A model generated the notes under the pieces. That model searched no databases and had not been told where the DNA came from. It was given only the letters and a program-made list of their open reading frames with translations. The position numbers and the translations under genes were made by a program. Source: Novipirellula galeiformis (GTDB lineage: Bacteria; Planctomycetota; Planctomycetia; Pirellulales; Pirellulaceae). Taken from it: a DNA stretch of 64,000 bases. Below are positions 53,234 through 61,547 of the stretch, piece after piece. The DNA is taken from positions 469,260 through 533,259 of the forward strand of contig NZ_SJPT01000004.1 of assembly GCF_007860095.1 (NCBI RefSeq). The letters run 5' to 3'. The first letter of the stretch is position 1. Each line of letters begins with the position of its first letter.

Positions 53234-54448
53234 ATGAACAAGACATTCATGATTTTCGCCGTTTCGGTCTTCGCATTAGGGACGTGGGTTGTGGTAGTGG
53301 TGGCACAGCAGCCGCCGCGGCCTCGGATGCATCGTATCGTCAACAAGGGACAACTGGATCCGCGGCCGGCAACGTCGACCCCTGCGATCAAGAACGAAGT
53401 CACGATCACGATCGAAGGCGACCAGCGGGTGATCACCTCCAACGGCATTCCGGAGCATCCAACCGGCCAGTTCCCCAATCGCGGCAACCCCAATCGAATC
53501 ACGCCGCAAACTCACGTTTATCGCATTCCCGCCAATCCCAAAGTCGCTGACCAAACGACGCCGATGCGTGGTGAATTTGGGGTCGCAATCAATGGCGTCC
53601 CCTTTGATCCTGGTGCGGGAGAATTTTATGCTGGCGAACCCGGTTGGCAATACGAGCCTTTGTCGGGCGCGATCGACTTGGGCATCGACGTTTCGCACGC
53701 CCATGTCCAACCGACCGGCAAGTATCACTATCACGGTTTGCCGACGGGGCTGATCGACTCCGTGCAAGTTGGTTCGGGAAAACATTCGCCACGAATTGCT
53801 TGGGCTGCCGATGGCTTTCCCATCTATGCGGTCTATGGTTACAGCGATCCGAACGACGCAAACTCAAGCGTGCAAAAACTAAGGTCGAGTTATCAACTCA
53901 AGCAAGGCCAACGTCCCGGTGGAAACGCGCCCGGTGGGACGTACGATGGGACCTTTGTTCAGGATTACGAATACGTCCAAGGCAGCGGCGATCTGGATGA
54001 GTGCAACGGGCGTTTTACCGTGACTCCGGAATACCCCGAAGGCACGTACGCCTACTTTATGACAGAAGAATGGCCCGTCGTTCCCCGCATTTTCCGGGGC
54101 ACCCCGTCTGTGGACTTCATGCATGGTCCGCCCAGGGGTGGTCCGGGACAAGATGGCGCTGGACAACGTGGGCCTAGACAACGCGGCGCTGGACAACGTG
54201 GCGCTGAACAACGTGGCGCTGGACATGATGATCGTCGCCCGCTTGGTCGCGGTGGGCCACCACGCGTTGGTCAACTTCTCCCCGACTTCATTCGTCATTC
54301 GCTGAACTTATCGGCGGAACAAGATCGAGAGCTCGACGCGATCCAGAGCATGGTCGACGACGAACTTAAAACCATCCTTACCCCCGAGCAACAGGATCAA
54401 CTCAGGTCACCTCGCAACTTCCGTGCTCGCGGTGGTCGACCTCACTAG
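53234..54448 (+). CDS. secreted YHYH-domain protein with Gly/Arg-rich tail
   Basis: Protein of 404 residues. The signal peptide covers about the first 25 residues (hydrophobic IFAVSVFALGTWVVVVVA). The central YHYH domain is marked by GKYHYHGLPTGL, then AADGFPIYAVYGYSD and DYEYVQGSGDLDECNGRF, and PEYPEGTYAYFM. The domain is predicted to be secreted; its function is unknown, and the His-rich motif suggests metal binding. After it come a low-complexity Gly-Gln-Arg region and a C-terminal module (LPDFIRHSLNLSAEQDREL, then LTPEQQDQLR) shared with the EF-hand protein upstream. Probably one of a set of exported metal-related proteins. A similar YHYH domain is inserted in the propeller of the giant surface protein. 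Confidence 0.85.
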   Translation: MNKTFMIFAVSVFALGTWVVVVVAQQPPRPRMHRIVNKGQLDPRPATSTPAIKNEVTITIEGDQRVITSNGIPEHPTGQFPNRGNPNRITPQTHVYRIPANPKVADQTTPMRGEFGVAINGVPFDPGAGEFYAGEPGWQYEPLSGAIDLGIDVSHAHVQPTGKYHYHGLPTGLIDSVQVGSGKHSPRIAWAADGFPIYAVYGYSDPNDANSSVQKLRSSYQLKQGQRPGGNAPGGTYDGTFVQDYEYVQGSGDLDECNGRFTVTPEYPEGTYAYFMTEEWPVVPRIFRGTPSVDFMHGPPRGGPGQDGAGQRGPRQRGAGQRGAEQRGAGHDDRRPLGRGGPPRVGQLLPDFIRHSLNLSAEQDRELDAIQSMVDDELKTILTPEQQDQLRSPRNFRARGGRPH

Positions 54449-54473
54449 CCTACGCTCCAACCCAAAGTCTCTC

Positions 54474-55724
54474 ATGCGACACCTTCTGCTCTTTTCGTTT
54501 GCGTTGCTCTTCATCACGTCCATTGCGGACGCTGCCGATTGGCCTGAATTCCTCGGTCCCCGCGGTCAAGCACACGCCTCGGAAACCGTGCCCACGACGT
54601 GGAACGATTTGGAAAACTTACTGTGGAAAGTCGATTTACCAGGAACGGGTTCTTCCAGCCCGATCGTGGTCGGTGACCAGGTCATTTTGACGTGTTATGT
54701 CAGTGATCCGAAACCGAAACGCCAAGTCATCAGTTTCCACAAGAGCACTGGCGAAGAAGTCTGGTCCGTGGACTTTCCGATTGATTATCGCGAAGATGGC
54801 TACCAGGGCTACATCACCGAACACGGTTACGCCAGCAACACGCCGGTCTCCGATGGTGCCAACGTGTACGTGTTCTTGGGCAAAGGGGGCGTGCATTCGC
54901 TCAGCCTTGATGGCGAATTGAATTGGAGTGTCGATGTTGGCAAAAGCTCCAGCAATCGCGTGTGGGGGTCCGCCGCCAGTCTCGTGCTGTTTGAAAACAG
55001 TGTCATCGTCAACGCCGCCGAAGAAGCCAAAGCGATCCTGTCCCTCGACAAAGCCACCGGCAAAGAAATCTGGCGACAAGACGCTGACATGCTGGAACTG
55101 ACTTATGGAACGCCGCGCATCGTCACGCTTAAAGATGGAACTCATGAACTCGTGATCAGCGTCCCCTCTGAAATTTGGTCGATGAATCCGTCCACGGGAA
55201 AGTTGAATTGGTACGCCAGTTCTCCAATGACCAGCAACGTTTGTCCGTCGGTGATTGTCGATGGCGAAACCGTTTACAGTTTTGGCGGCTACCGTGCATC
55301 GGGCAGCATCGCGATCAAAGCGGGTGGCAAAGACGACGTCACCGAGTCGCATGTCCTATGGACCAACCGATCGAGTTCCTACGTAGCCACTCCGCTGCTT
55401 CACGAAGGACGCTTTTACTGGATCGATGATCGTGGCATCGCCTATTGCACATCGGCCAAGGACGGCGAAGTGATTTACAAAGAGCGGGTCCGCGATCTGG
55501 AAAGCGGACGTCCCGTTTACGCTTCACCAATTTTGATCGGGGACAATATCTACGTCGTCACACGTCGCAGCGGCACGTTGGTCTTCGCCCCCAGCGACGA
55601 ATTCCATCCGCTTGCACAAAACAAATTCGCAAGCGACGAAACCGACTTCAACACCTCACCCGCCGTCAGCGACGGTAAGGTCTATTTACGAAGCAACCAA
55701 TCACTCTACTGCATCGGAAACTAG
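54474..55724 (+). CDS. secreted PQQ-like beta-propeller protein, second member
   Basis: Exported protein of 416 residues. The signal peptide is MRHLLLFSFALLFITSIADA, and the mature part begins ADWPEFLGPRGQA, the same opening type as in the protein at 35117-36625. Propeller blades follow, for example SFHKSTGEEVWSVDF, SLDKATGKEIWRQDA and SMNPSTGKLNWYASS. As with the other member, cofactor binding cannot be assumed. ATG 54474 was chosen because it begins the signal peptide; the frame upstream reads through the end of the YHYH gene. The gene is 25 bp downstream of the YHYH gene, on the same strand, and probably co-transcribed. Confidence 0.88.
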   Translation: MRHLLLFSFALLFITSIADAADWPEFLGPRGQAHASETVPTTWNDLENLLWKVDLPGTGSSSPIVVGDQVILTCYVSDPKPKRQVISFHKSTGEEVWSVDFPIDYREDGYQGYITEHGYASNTPVSDGANVYVFLGKGGVHSLSLDGELNWSVDVGKSSSNRVWGSAASLVLFENSVIVNAAEEAKAILSLDKATGKEIWRQDADMLELTYGTPRIVTLKDGTHELVISVPSEIWSMNPSTGKLNWYASSPMTSNVCPSVIVDGETVYSFGGYRASGSIAIKAGGKDDVTESHVLWTNRSSSYVATPLLHEGRFYWIDDRGIAYCTSAKDGEVIYKERVRDLESGRPVYASPILIGDNIYVVTRRSGTLVFAPSDEFHPLAQNKFASDETDFNTSPAVSDGKVYLRSNQSLYCIGN

Positions 55725-55820
55725 GGGGTCCGCTCCTCGCGGGTGTTCAAACCCAGCCCAAGCGATCGTGAAGTTTCTGGGTCATCGTCGCCTTCGCCGG
55801 ATGACGTTTCATTCGTAGAG

Positions 55821-56150
55821 CTAAGCAGCTAGGCAGGAATGATTGGGAGAAATCCCATTAGCCGTTTGGGCGTTAGCCTGGGCTGTGGAAAAGTTGGGGT
55901 TGCGTTTTTTTTGGTTTGCGCAATTTTCATCCCGCCGGGATGACCGACAGTCGCCAGTGGTTTAAACGCAGCGAACACCACCGGATGGCCCGCGGTTCGG
56001 TTTCCGGAGATGTCGCTACGCTTATCCCCGGCTATTCTCTAAGAATCCCTGCGGGATGAAGACAACGCCTTTAGGACAAAGCCTTTAGAACAAAGATCGC
56101 GGAACAAAAATGCCTTCACGAAATGCTCTGTCCATACGGAAGCTTTAGCC
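55821..56150. repeat. intergenic composite element, copy E, right end missing
   Basis: Starts with ctaagcagctaggcaggaatg and has the interior in copy A's orientation (gcgttagcctggg, then tcatcccgccgggatga and ggctattctctaagaatccctgcgggat). The right-end sequence is absent; instead the element runs into the 3' end of the matrixin gene, whose last codons and stop (56145-56147) lie at the boundary. The gap 55725-55820 holds nothing else of note. Confidence 0.83.
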
Positions 56151-57830
56151 CCAGCGGCTGGCGCGCCGGCCGATCGCCCCGAATACGGCATCGGCAACGT
56201 GATGAGGGCGGTGCGGTCGCGACGGAAGTTCCCAGTCCACTGGCTCGGAAACGTAACCGTCGAACTCATCCCGCGAAACGCCTCGATCACGATCGACGTC
56301 GGCGGCGGATACCTTCGCCCAATACCGCGTGCTGACTTCGCTTTCGGATATCAAGCCGTCGCCGTCAGCATCGTTTGAATTGAAGACTTCATCGCGAGCG
56401 GCCGCGATCGCGGTTTCCAATTCGGCGAGGGTTACGAGTCCGTCCGCATCCGTATCGATGCCTTTATCAATCAGTTGGGTCCAGAGGCGTTCGGAAACTT
56501 CGTCTTCGGAAAGAGAACCTTCCTCGTCGGTGTCCAACCGCGTGATGAATGATTCAGGGTCGTTACCAAACAAGATGAAGTTGCCGGTGCGATGGTGACC
56601 GTGTTGGTGACCGTGATGATGATGCGCCGCGTCGGATTCAACCCCATCGTCATCGGTGTCGTCGATCCGTCCGCCGTCGTCGATCGGGTTTCCGAGGTCG
56701 TCCCCACCCTCTGATTGAACCGAGTCATCACTGTCTTCCGAGTCATTACTGTTTTCCAAGTCATTACTGTCTTCGAGCGTTTCGGTGACCTCGATTTCCG
56801 TGGAGTCGACCGTGGTGGAGTCGACGGTTGCCGATACTGAGGAATCGCCACGGTGGAGTGAGTTGATAACCGTCAACGCATCCAGAGCCGAAACCCCACC
56901 ATCACCATTGACATCGCAAAGCCCCTCCATTTCAACGTCGCTTGAGTCGGCCGAGGAGGCCCGATTGAGCTGATTGATAATCATTAGCGCATCGATGGCC
57001 GAGGTCGCGTTATCACCGTTGACATCGGTTGGATTGAGGTAATTGAAATCCCCAAGGTCTGCTTCGAGACGTCCACCAAAACGGTGCCATCGCCCACCGT
57101 GTCGCCAACGGTTGCGTGGAAATGGATCATCGTCGGAATCTCCTGGGTCATCGTCGCCATCGCCGGATGGCGTTTCATTCGTGGGGCTATCGCTGGGGAC
57201 GTCGTCCACAGGATCGTTCAACGTGGGAACATCATCGGGCTGGATTACCACGTTCGACTCTGCGGCGGCGTATAGTTGTTGGACGGCGTCGGCATCGACG
57301 CCACTAAGACTGGTGAAAAACTGGTTCGGCGAAACGGACGGAGCCAAGACGGTGTCGCCCCCTTCCTGATGATCGAGCCCCAACGAATGCCCGATCTCGT
57401 GAACGGCGACCCAAACGAGATCAAAGGCACGATCCCCCAATGAGTTCCCAACTTCCCACGATTCAGAAAGGTCGAATTGGATGTCGCCTGCGATTCGCGT
57501 AGGATTCACGTCGTCGGGGAAGTACGCTTGAGCAAGCGTGCGGCTGGCTCCATCGATGTTGACGAACGAGATGTCGATGGAGTCACTCAGTCCGACCTGG
57601 TTCGTCGGCGTAAACTCGATGTCGGCGGCGCTCGACCACGCCGCCAGCGCCGTTTCGATCGCCGCGTTCGTCTGAGCTTGGGACAATGAGTTCGGGGAAC
57701 CGTTGATCGTGTACGTCAACTCAACGCTGCCCAATCCGGGGCCGTCCCACCCCAGGCTGGCGGCCAGCACGCGGCGAGTTTCAAGAGGTTGCAGTGATAA
57801 TCGACGGGTCTTTCGTTGCATGAATTTCAT
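56145..57830 (-). CDS. matrixin-type (M10A) metalloprotease with dockerin and EF-hand repeats, surface-linked
   Basis: Protein of 561 residues, secreted. It opens with RRLSLQPLETRRVLAAS, an LEPR-XLL-like start. The protease domain has the zinc-binding motif HEIGHSLGLDH (His-Glu, two further His), preceded by ELTYTINGSPNSLSQAQ and WSSAADIEFTP; the Met-turn expected after the zinc site is not obvious, so activity needs checking. Then come a dockerin-like pair (DVNGDNATSAIDALMIINQL, DVNGDGGVSALDALTVINSL), an acidic linker, a His-rich stretch (HHHHGHQHGHHRTG), and EF-hand repeats (DTDADGLVTLAELETAI, DADGDGLISESEVSTRY). The C-terminus reaches into intergenic element E. Substrate probably extracellular. 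Confidence 0.87.
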   Translation of the reverse strand: MKFMQRKTRRLSLQPLETRRVLAASLGWDGPGLGSVELTYTINGSPNSLSQAQTNAAIETALAAWSSAADIEFTPTNQVGLSDSIDISFVNIDGASRTLAQAYFPDDVNPTRIAGDIQFDLSESWEVGNSLGDRAFDLVWVAVHEIGHSLGLDHQEGGDTVLAPSVSPNQFFTSLSGVDADAVQQLYAAAESNVVIQPDDVPTLNDPVDDVPSDSPTNETPSGDGDDDPGDSDDDPFPRNRWRHGGRWHRFGGRLEADLGDFNYLNPTDVNGDNATSAIDALMIINQLNRASSADSSDVEMEGLCDVNGDGGVSALDALTVINSLHRGDSSVSATVDSTTVDSTEIEVTETLEDSNDLENSNDSEDSDDSVQSEGGDDLGNPIDDGGRIDDTDDDGVESDAAHHHHGHQHGHHRTGNFILFGNDPESFITRLDTDEEGSLSEDEVSERLWTQLIDKGIDTDADGLVTLAELETAIAAARDEVFNSNDADGDGLISESEVSTRYWAKVSAADVDRDRGVSRDEFDGYVSEPVDWELPSRPHRPHHVADAVFGAIGRRASRWG

Positions 57831-57920
57831 TAATAGCCTCGGTCACAAACACAATTCGCGGTGCGGAATCACCGCGTGACAAAAAGAAATCGAAAAGAGG
57901 TCGTGCGCCACGAGCGCGAA

Positions 57921-58430
57921 CTATCGCAACGGGTTGGGTTGGTTGACCGAAACCCGCGAGGAGGGCACCGTTGCTTGAGTCAACATGACGCCACGGTCGT
58001 CACCCGTTCGCTCCGCATCGCGTTTTGCTTTCAACGCCGCGATGCGTTCAGCCCGCTTGGCACGCTTGGCTTCGACGCGGGCCAACCGTGTGGCTTGCAG
58101 TGTTTGCTGTTGTTCATGGTGGGACTGAGCCAATTGCTGCGTTTGCTGTTGCCGCACTGCGTAGAGCTGTTGTTGCAGCATCATCATCTGTTGCCGCATT
58201 GCCAACATTTGCTGTTGCTGAAGCGCCAATTGACGCTGCTCGGCGTAGGAGTTCGCGGTGTTTGCATACGCGACCAACGGGTTAAAGGAACCCGTTGCCA
58301 AGTTTGCTTGGCTGGGCCCCCCACCCCCACGTCCTCCACCGGAACATTGGGCTTGGGCATTGTCGGCGATGACCAGCATGGAAGCTGCGATCGCGGCAAG
58401 CATCGAAAGGGTTTTGAATTGAGCGAACAT
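57921..58430 (-). CDS. secreted Gln-rich coiled-coil protein
   Basis: Protein of 169 residues that I do not recognise. A signal peptide is likely (MFAQFKTLSMLAAIAASMLV, cleavage near NAQAQC). A Gly-rich patch follows (CSGGGRGGGGPS). The middle is a long amphipathic Gln/Met/Leu-rich helix (LALQQQQMLAMRQQMMMLQQ, then QLYAVRQQQTQQLAQS) likely to form a coiled coil, and then a Lys/Arg/Ala-rich helix (VEAKRAKRAERIAALKAK). Low complexity makes homology calls unreliable. It lies between the matrixin gene and the terpene-cyclase-fold gene, all on the minus strand, and may be an envelope structural protein. Confidence 0.65.
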   Translation of the reverse strand: MFAQFKTLSMLAAIAASMLVIADNAQAQCSGGGRGGGGPSQANLATGSFNPLVAYANTANSYAEQRQLALQQQQMLAMRQQMMMLQQQLYAVRQQQTQQLAQSHHEQQQTLQATRLARVEAKRAKRAERIAALKAKRDAERTGDDRGVMLTQATVPSSRVSVNQPNPLR

Positions 58431-58535
58431 CACAAGTTTCTCCGTACGAGTAGAAAGGGAGAGCAAGCGGAACTCGACTACCTCCCATTGTTTAAGGACG
58501 GAAGCTGCCAAACGTTGTCACTTCCGCTCCACGAA

Positions 58536-60191
58536 TCAATTCAAGGCGATGCCGTTCTTTTCCTGCGGAACCTCATAGAGCGGCATGTGGCGGTAGTAAA
58601 CTTCCAGACAAAAAATTGAAAAGCAGGTCGTATAGAGCCGGCCGGCGTGACGTCCCCACGCATCGTTTTGGGGCGACCAACTCCCCTTTTCACGACCTCG
58701 ATTGACTTGCGATGCTGGCAATTGCACTTTGAGTTGGTCGTTCCACTTCGTCCAAAGGGGGCCACCAAAATGGTGCAGCGATTGGGTGGCGTAGTACCAG
58801 TAATAGACATCGGGATCTTGCAGGTCGATCGGATGATTGGATGCCAGTGATGCCAAACTTCGCGACATTCCGAGCAGATTCCGATCCGCTCCCATGTATT
58901 GGCGACACAGCAACCCCTCGGCCGTCATCGACGGCGTTGCGACGTCGCCGATCATGTACGAGTACCCGACGCCGTAGTAATCTTCGCCACCATCCGTGCT
59001 GACGGAATCGAAATAGCGTTGGATTTTCGGCCAGATGTAGCGATCCACTTCCAATCCAGCCGCCTCGCCGCTTTTGAGCCCCATCACAAACCAGCCCGTT
59101 ACCGAGGTATCGCTGTCCATTTTCGGTTGATAGCGCCATCCGCCCTGAGGCGACTGAGCACGCACGGCAAAGTTGCAGGAAGCTTGAGCGTACGGACGTA
59201 GCCACGAATCACCTGTCATGGCATACAACTCGCAAAGTGCGATCATCGCTTGAGCTTGAGCGTACATCTTTTCGTGCGGCGCCGAATTGACGGCAAAAAA
59301 ACCTTGCCGATCTTGTTGCTTGACTAACCAGCGCACCGCTCGCAGCACTTCTTTTCTGTACTCTCCCTCTCGATGCGTGTTCCCGGCGCCCATGAACGCC
59401 AGCATCGCCATGGCGGTCGCACTGACCTGATTTTCACCTCGAGCGCCGTCGGTGTAGGGACCTCGCAGACTCCAACTGCCGTCCCGCAATTGCTGGCGAT
59501 TGAGCCATCGCAATCCGAGCGATACGGCGTTCTCGGTGGTCTCCGTTCCGCCCGACGCTTTCAACAGCTTCTGTTTGAGGGCACCACGACGACCGCCAAA
59601 CATGCTCGCGGGACTCGAGGGCAACTTGGTCATCGGAATATCGCCCGCCAATTCCACCAACGGCAATGCGGACACCCCGGATGTCACATCGATCGGTGTG
59701 TTCATCGCAATGGGATCAATTTCCACCCTCGATTCCAAGAAATCCGTTTCCAGCAGGTCGTCTAGGATGACCGGCTCGATGGAAAACTCGACCAATTGAG
59801 TCGTGAACTCATCGCGACCTTGGCTGATCGTCAACATGAGCCGACCGATCTCGCCGGACGAAGTCGTGATCAGTGCCAACACAAGCAACAAAACAAGGTG
59901 AATGACCGTGCTGAGTAACCATGCCGGCGTCTCTCGAAGTCTGCGTTTGACGTTCCATTCGTGGAATGTTTGGAACAGTTTCGCCTTCAATGAATCGCCC
60001 CTCAACGAGTCGCTCGTTGGCTGCGTCGCGAGCGGAGGCTTTGTCGCCAAGACCAGCTCGCCGCGCCATCGCGATTGGGGCGTGCCCCGCATTGCTGGTT
60101 TTGGCACAGTCGGCTGCGACACCTGCCGTCGCTTCCCCGAGCTAACCGGCGGAGGTGGCGGAACGAGGATGGATGGAGAGGACATCGACAT
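58536..60191 (-). CDS. terpene-cyclase/prenyltransferase-fold protein with N-terminal membrane segment
   Basis: Protein of 551 residues. A proline-rich, basic N-terminus is followed by a single membrane span (TVIHLVLLLVLALITT, about residues 117-132), so the rest probably lies outside. The C-terminal 350 residues are alpha/alpha-toroid repeats of the squalene-cyclase/prenyltransferase type: AVSLGLRWLNRQQLRDGSW, LRAVRWLVKQQDRQGFFAV, YAQAQAMIALCELYAMT and SPQGGWRYQPKMDSDTSVTG. The classical catalytic DXDD motif is not visible, so enzymatic cyclisation is not supported; many planctomycete relatives are uncharacterised. Start at 60191 is chosen for AAGG eight bases upstream; the frame opens further upstream at a TTG. 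Confidence 0.82.
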   Translation of the reverse strand: MSMSSPSILVPPPPPVSSGKRRQVSQPTVPKPAMRGTPQSRWRGELVLATKPPLATQPTSDSLRGDSLKAKLFQTFHEWNVKRRLRETPAWLLSTVIHLVLLLVLALITTSSGEIGRLMLTISQGRDEFTTQLVEFSIEPVILDDLLETDFLESRVEIDPIAMNTPIDVTSGVSALPLVELAGDIPMTKLPSSPASMFGGRRGALKQKLLKASGGTETTENAVSLGLRWLNRQQLRDGSWSLRGPYTDGARGENQVSATAMAMLAFMGAGNTHREGEYRKEVLRAVRWLVKQQDRQGFFAVNSAPHEKMYAQAQAMIALCELYAMTGDSWLRPYAQASCNFAVRAQSPQGGWRYQPKMDSDTSVTGWFVMGLKSGEAAGLEVDRYIWPKIQRYFDSVSTDGGEDYYGVGYSYMIGDVATPSMTAEGLLCRQYMGADRNLLGMSRSLASLASNHPIDLQDPDVYYWYYATQSLHHFGGPLWTKWNDQLKVQLPASQVNRGREKGSWSPQNDAWGRHAGRLYTTCFSIFCLEVYYRHMPLYEVPQEKNGIALN

Positions 60192-60498
60192 CGGAGTGGC
60201 CTTGGGGGAGTGCAGGCAAGGCCAGGATCCAACGCACATCGTCTTCACCCAACATTGCTATTTCTCAAGGACGACTTCGAGATTGAAACGTCACTCGGCC
60301 TGGCTGCAAAAAACCGCCCGTGACGTTTGCCCCGAATCCTCGTCCTTTGCAGAGTAGCGAAAGTCGCAAACCGTTTCGGTGCCTTGCTCGTCTATCAAAT
60401 TTGGAGTGCAAACCATGGTCGCATTCACCCATTCCTACCCAAGTGATTCATCGCATTTCCTTCGGCAGCCCCACCCCACCGAGCGAGGAGGGTTCGAC
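60192..60498. other. 307-bp divergent intergenic region
   Basis: Lies between the divergent terpene-cyclase-fold gene and the Rossmann-fold gene and should hold both promoters. Apart from the alternative start for the latter at 60415 I see no gene, repeat or strong hairpin. Confidence 0.5.
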
Positions 60499-61164
60499 AT
60501 GCTTGATTGTGAAGTCATCTCGATCTTGGGCGCGGATTGTCCCATCGGAAGGCAAATCATCGAAATTTCCTTGCGGTGCGGCTACGAGGTCCAGGCACTG
60601 ACGCAAACCGCACTGGAACCATCACCCGACAAAGATTTGCGGGTTCTGCAAAGTGAATCGTTCGACGAACGCCACATTCAAACGGTGGTTCGGGGAAGCA
60701 CCTGCGTCATCAACCTATGCAACATGAGCGGTTGCCGAGCCGCACAAGGCGGAATGTCGAGCGTCTCGATTAGCCAGGTCGCCCTTCACGCGATGCAGCA
60801 GTCGCGAACACCACGCTATCTGCTTGTCACCCATCCTGGCGTGCGTTTTCCCAGCGATCACAAGCTGGCGGTGGATGGGTTCACGTCTCGCTACGTCTGG
60901 CCAATCGCCCATCGGCAGCGTGCCCGTGAATTACAAGAAGAAGCCAACTTGGTGATGAAGACCGATTTGAATTGGACGATCGTTCGTTGTCCCAAAATCA
61001 AAACCGTCGCGACCATGGGCTCCATCCGTGTGAATCGAAACAAGCCGATGGGTCGATTTGTGGCGACCGATCGGCTGGCTCGCTATCTGGTGCATCTGAA
61101 GGACAGCGACACCTACAACCGTCAAGCGATCTTTGTTGCCAGCGTTTCAGTCAGAAAAAACTAG
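60499..61164 (+). CDS. NAD(P)-binding Rossmann-fold protein (atypical SDR-like)
   Basis: Protein of 221 residues. The N-terminal Rossmann motif is ISILGADCPIGRQI, with Gly-Ala and Gly spacing typical of NmrA/atypical SDR families, followed by the usual second strand (YEVQALTQT), TCVINLCNMSG and YLLVTHPGVRFPS. The conserved Ser-Tyr-Lys catalytic triad of classical SDRs is not seen, so it may be an NADPH sensor or an epimerase-like enzyme. GAGGAGGG six bases upstream makes ATG 60499 the best start; 60415 has GGAG upstream and would add 28 residues. It is followed by a small BON-like gene 10 bp later on the same strand. Confidence 0.75.
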   Translation: MLDCEVISILGADCPIGRQIIEISLRCGYEVQALTQTALEPSPDKDLRVLQSESFDERHIQTVVRGSTCVINLCNMSGCRAAQGGMSSVSISQVALHAMQQSRTPRYLLVTHPGVRFPSDHKLAVDGFTSRYVWPIAHRQRARELQEEANLVMKTDLNWTIVRCPKIKTVATMGSIRVNRNKPMGRFVATDRLARYLVHLKDSDTYNRQAIFVASVSVRKN

Positions 61165-61174
61165 CGGACCCTCA

Positions 61175-61399
61175 ATGAATCAACACAAACCAACAAAGCA
61201 AGCCGATTCGCTGAAGACGCGAGTCGAAACGTCGCTTCATCGTCACGGATTGGACGTCATTGCGGCGACCGACCTCGGTGATCGCACGATCGAATTAAGT
61301 GGGCTAATCGATTCGGTGAATGATTTTGCGTTTGCCGTTGCCATCGCACGAACCGTGCCTGGCGTCGCCCGCGTCGTCTATCGTCGCGAGCGAAACTAG
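61175..61399 (+). CDS. small BON-like protein
   Basis: Protein of 74 residues. The sequence IELSGLIDSVNDFAFAVAIA and VPGVARVVYRRE matches half of a BON domain, a small alpha/beta fold linked to phospholipid binding in the periplasm or to surface attachment. There is no signal peptide; the N-terminus is basic and polar (NQHKPTKQADSLKTRVE). It lies 10 bp after the Rossmann-fold gene, so the two are probably one transcript. Function unknown. Confidence 0.62.
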   Translation: MNQHKPTKQADSLKTRVETSLHRHGLDVIAATDLGDRTIELSGLIDSVNDFAFAVAIARTVPGVARVVYRRERN

Positions 61400-61547
61400 T
61401 CCAAGCGAAGCGAGCCCATGCTCGGCAACCTGATTGTGAGAAAGCAAAACTCGCGTGTGACACTTCAAACGATGCCCCGTACTTAAGAAATGGACCACCT
61501 CGTACATCACGGTGGTCTCTTTTCTCTCAAACATCACAGGTGGCACC

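Noticed and set aside
58536-60191. Active squalene-hopene cyclase
   Set aside because: The toroid repeats fit, but the catalytic DXDD motif is not visible and a membrane span lies at the N-terminus.
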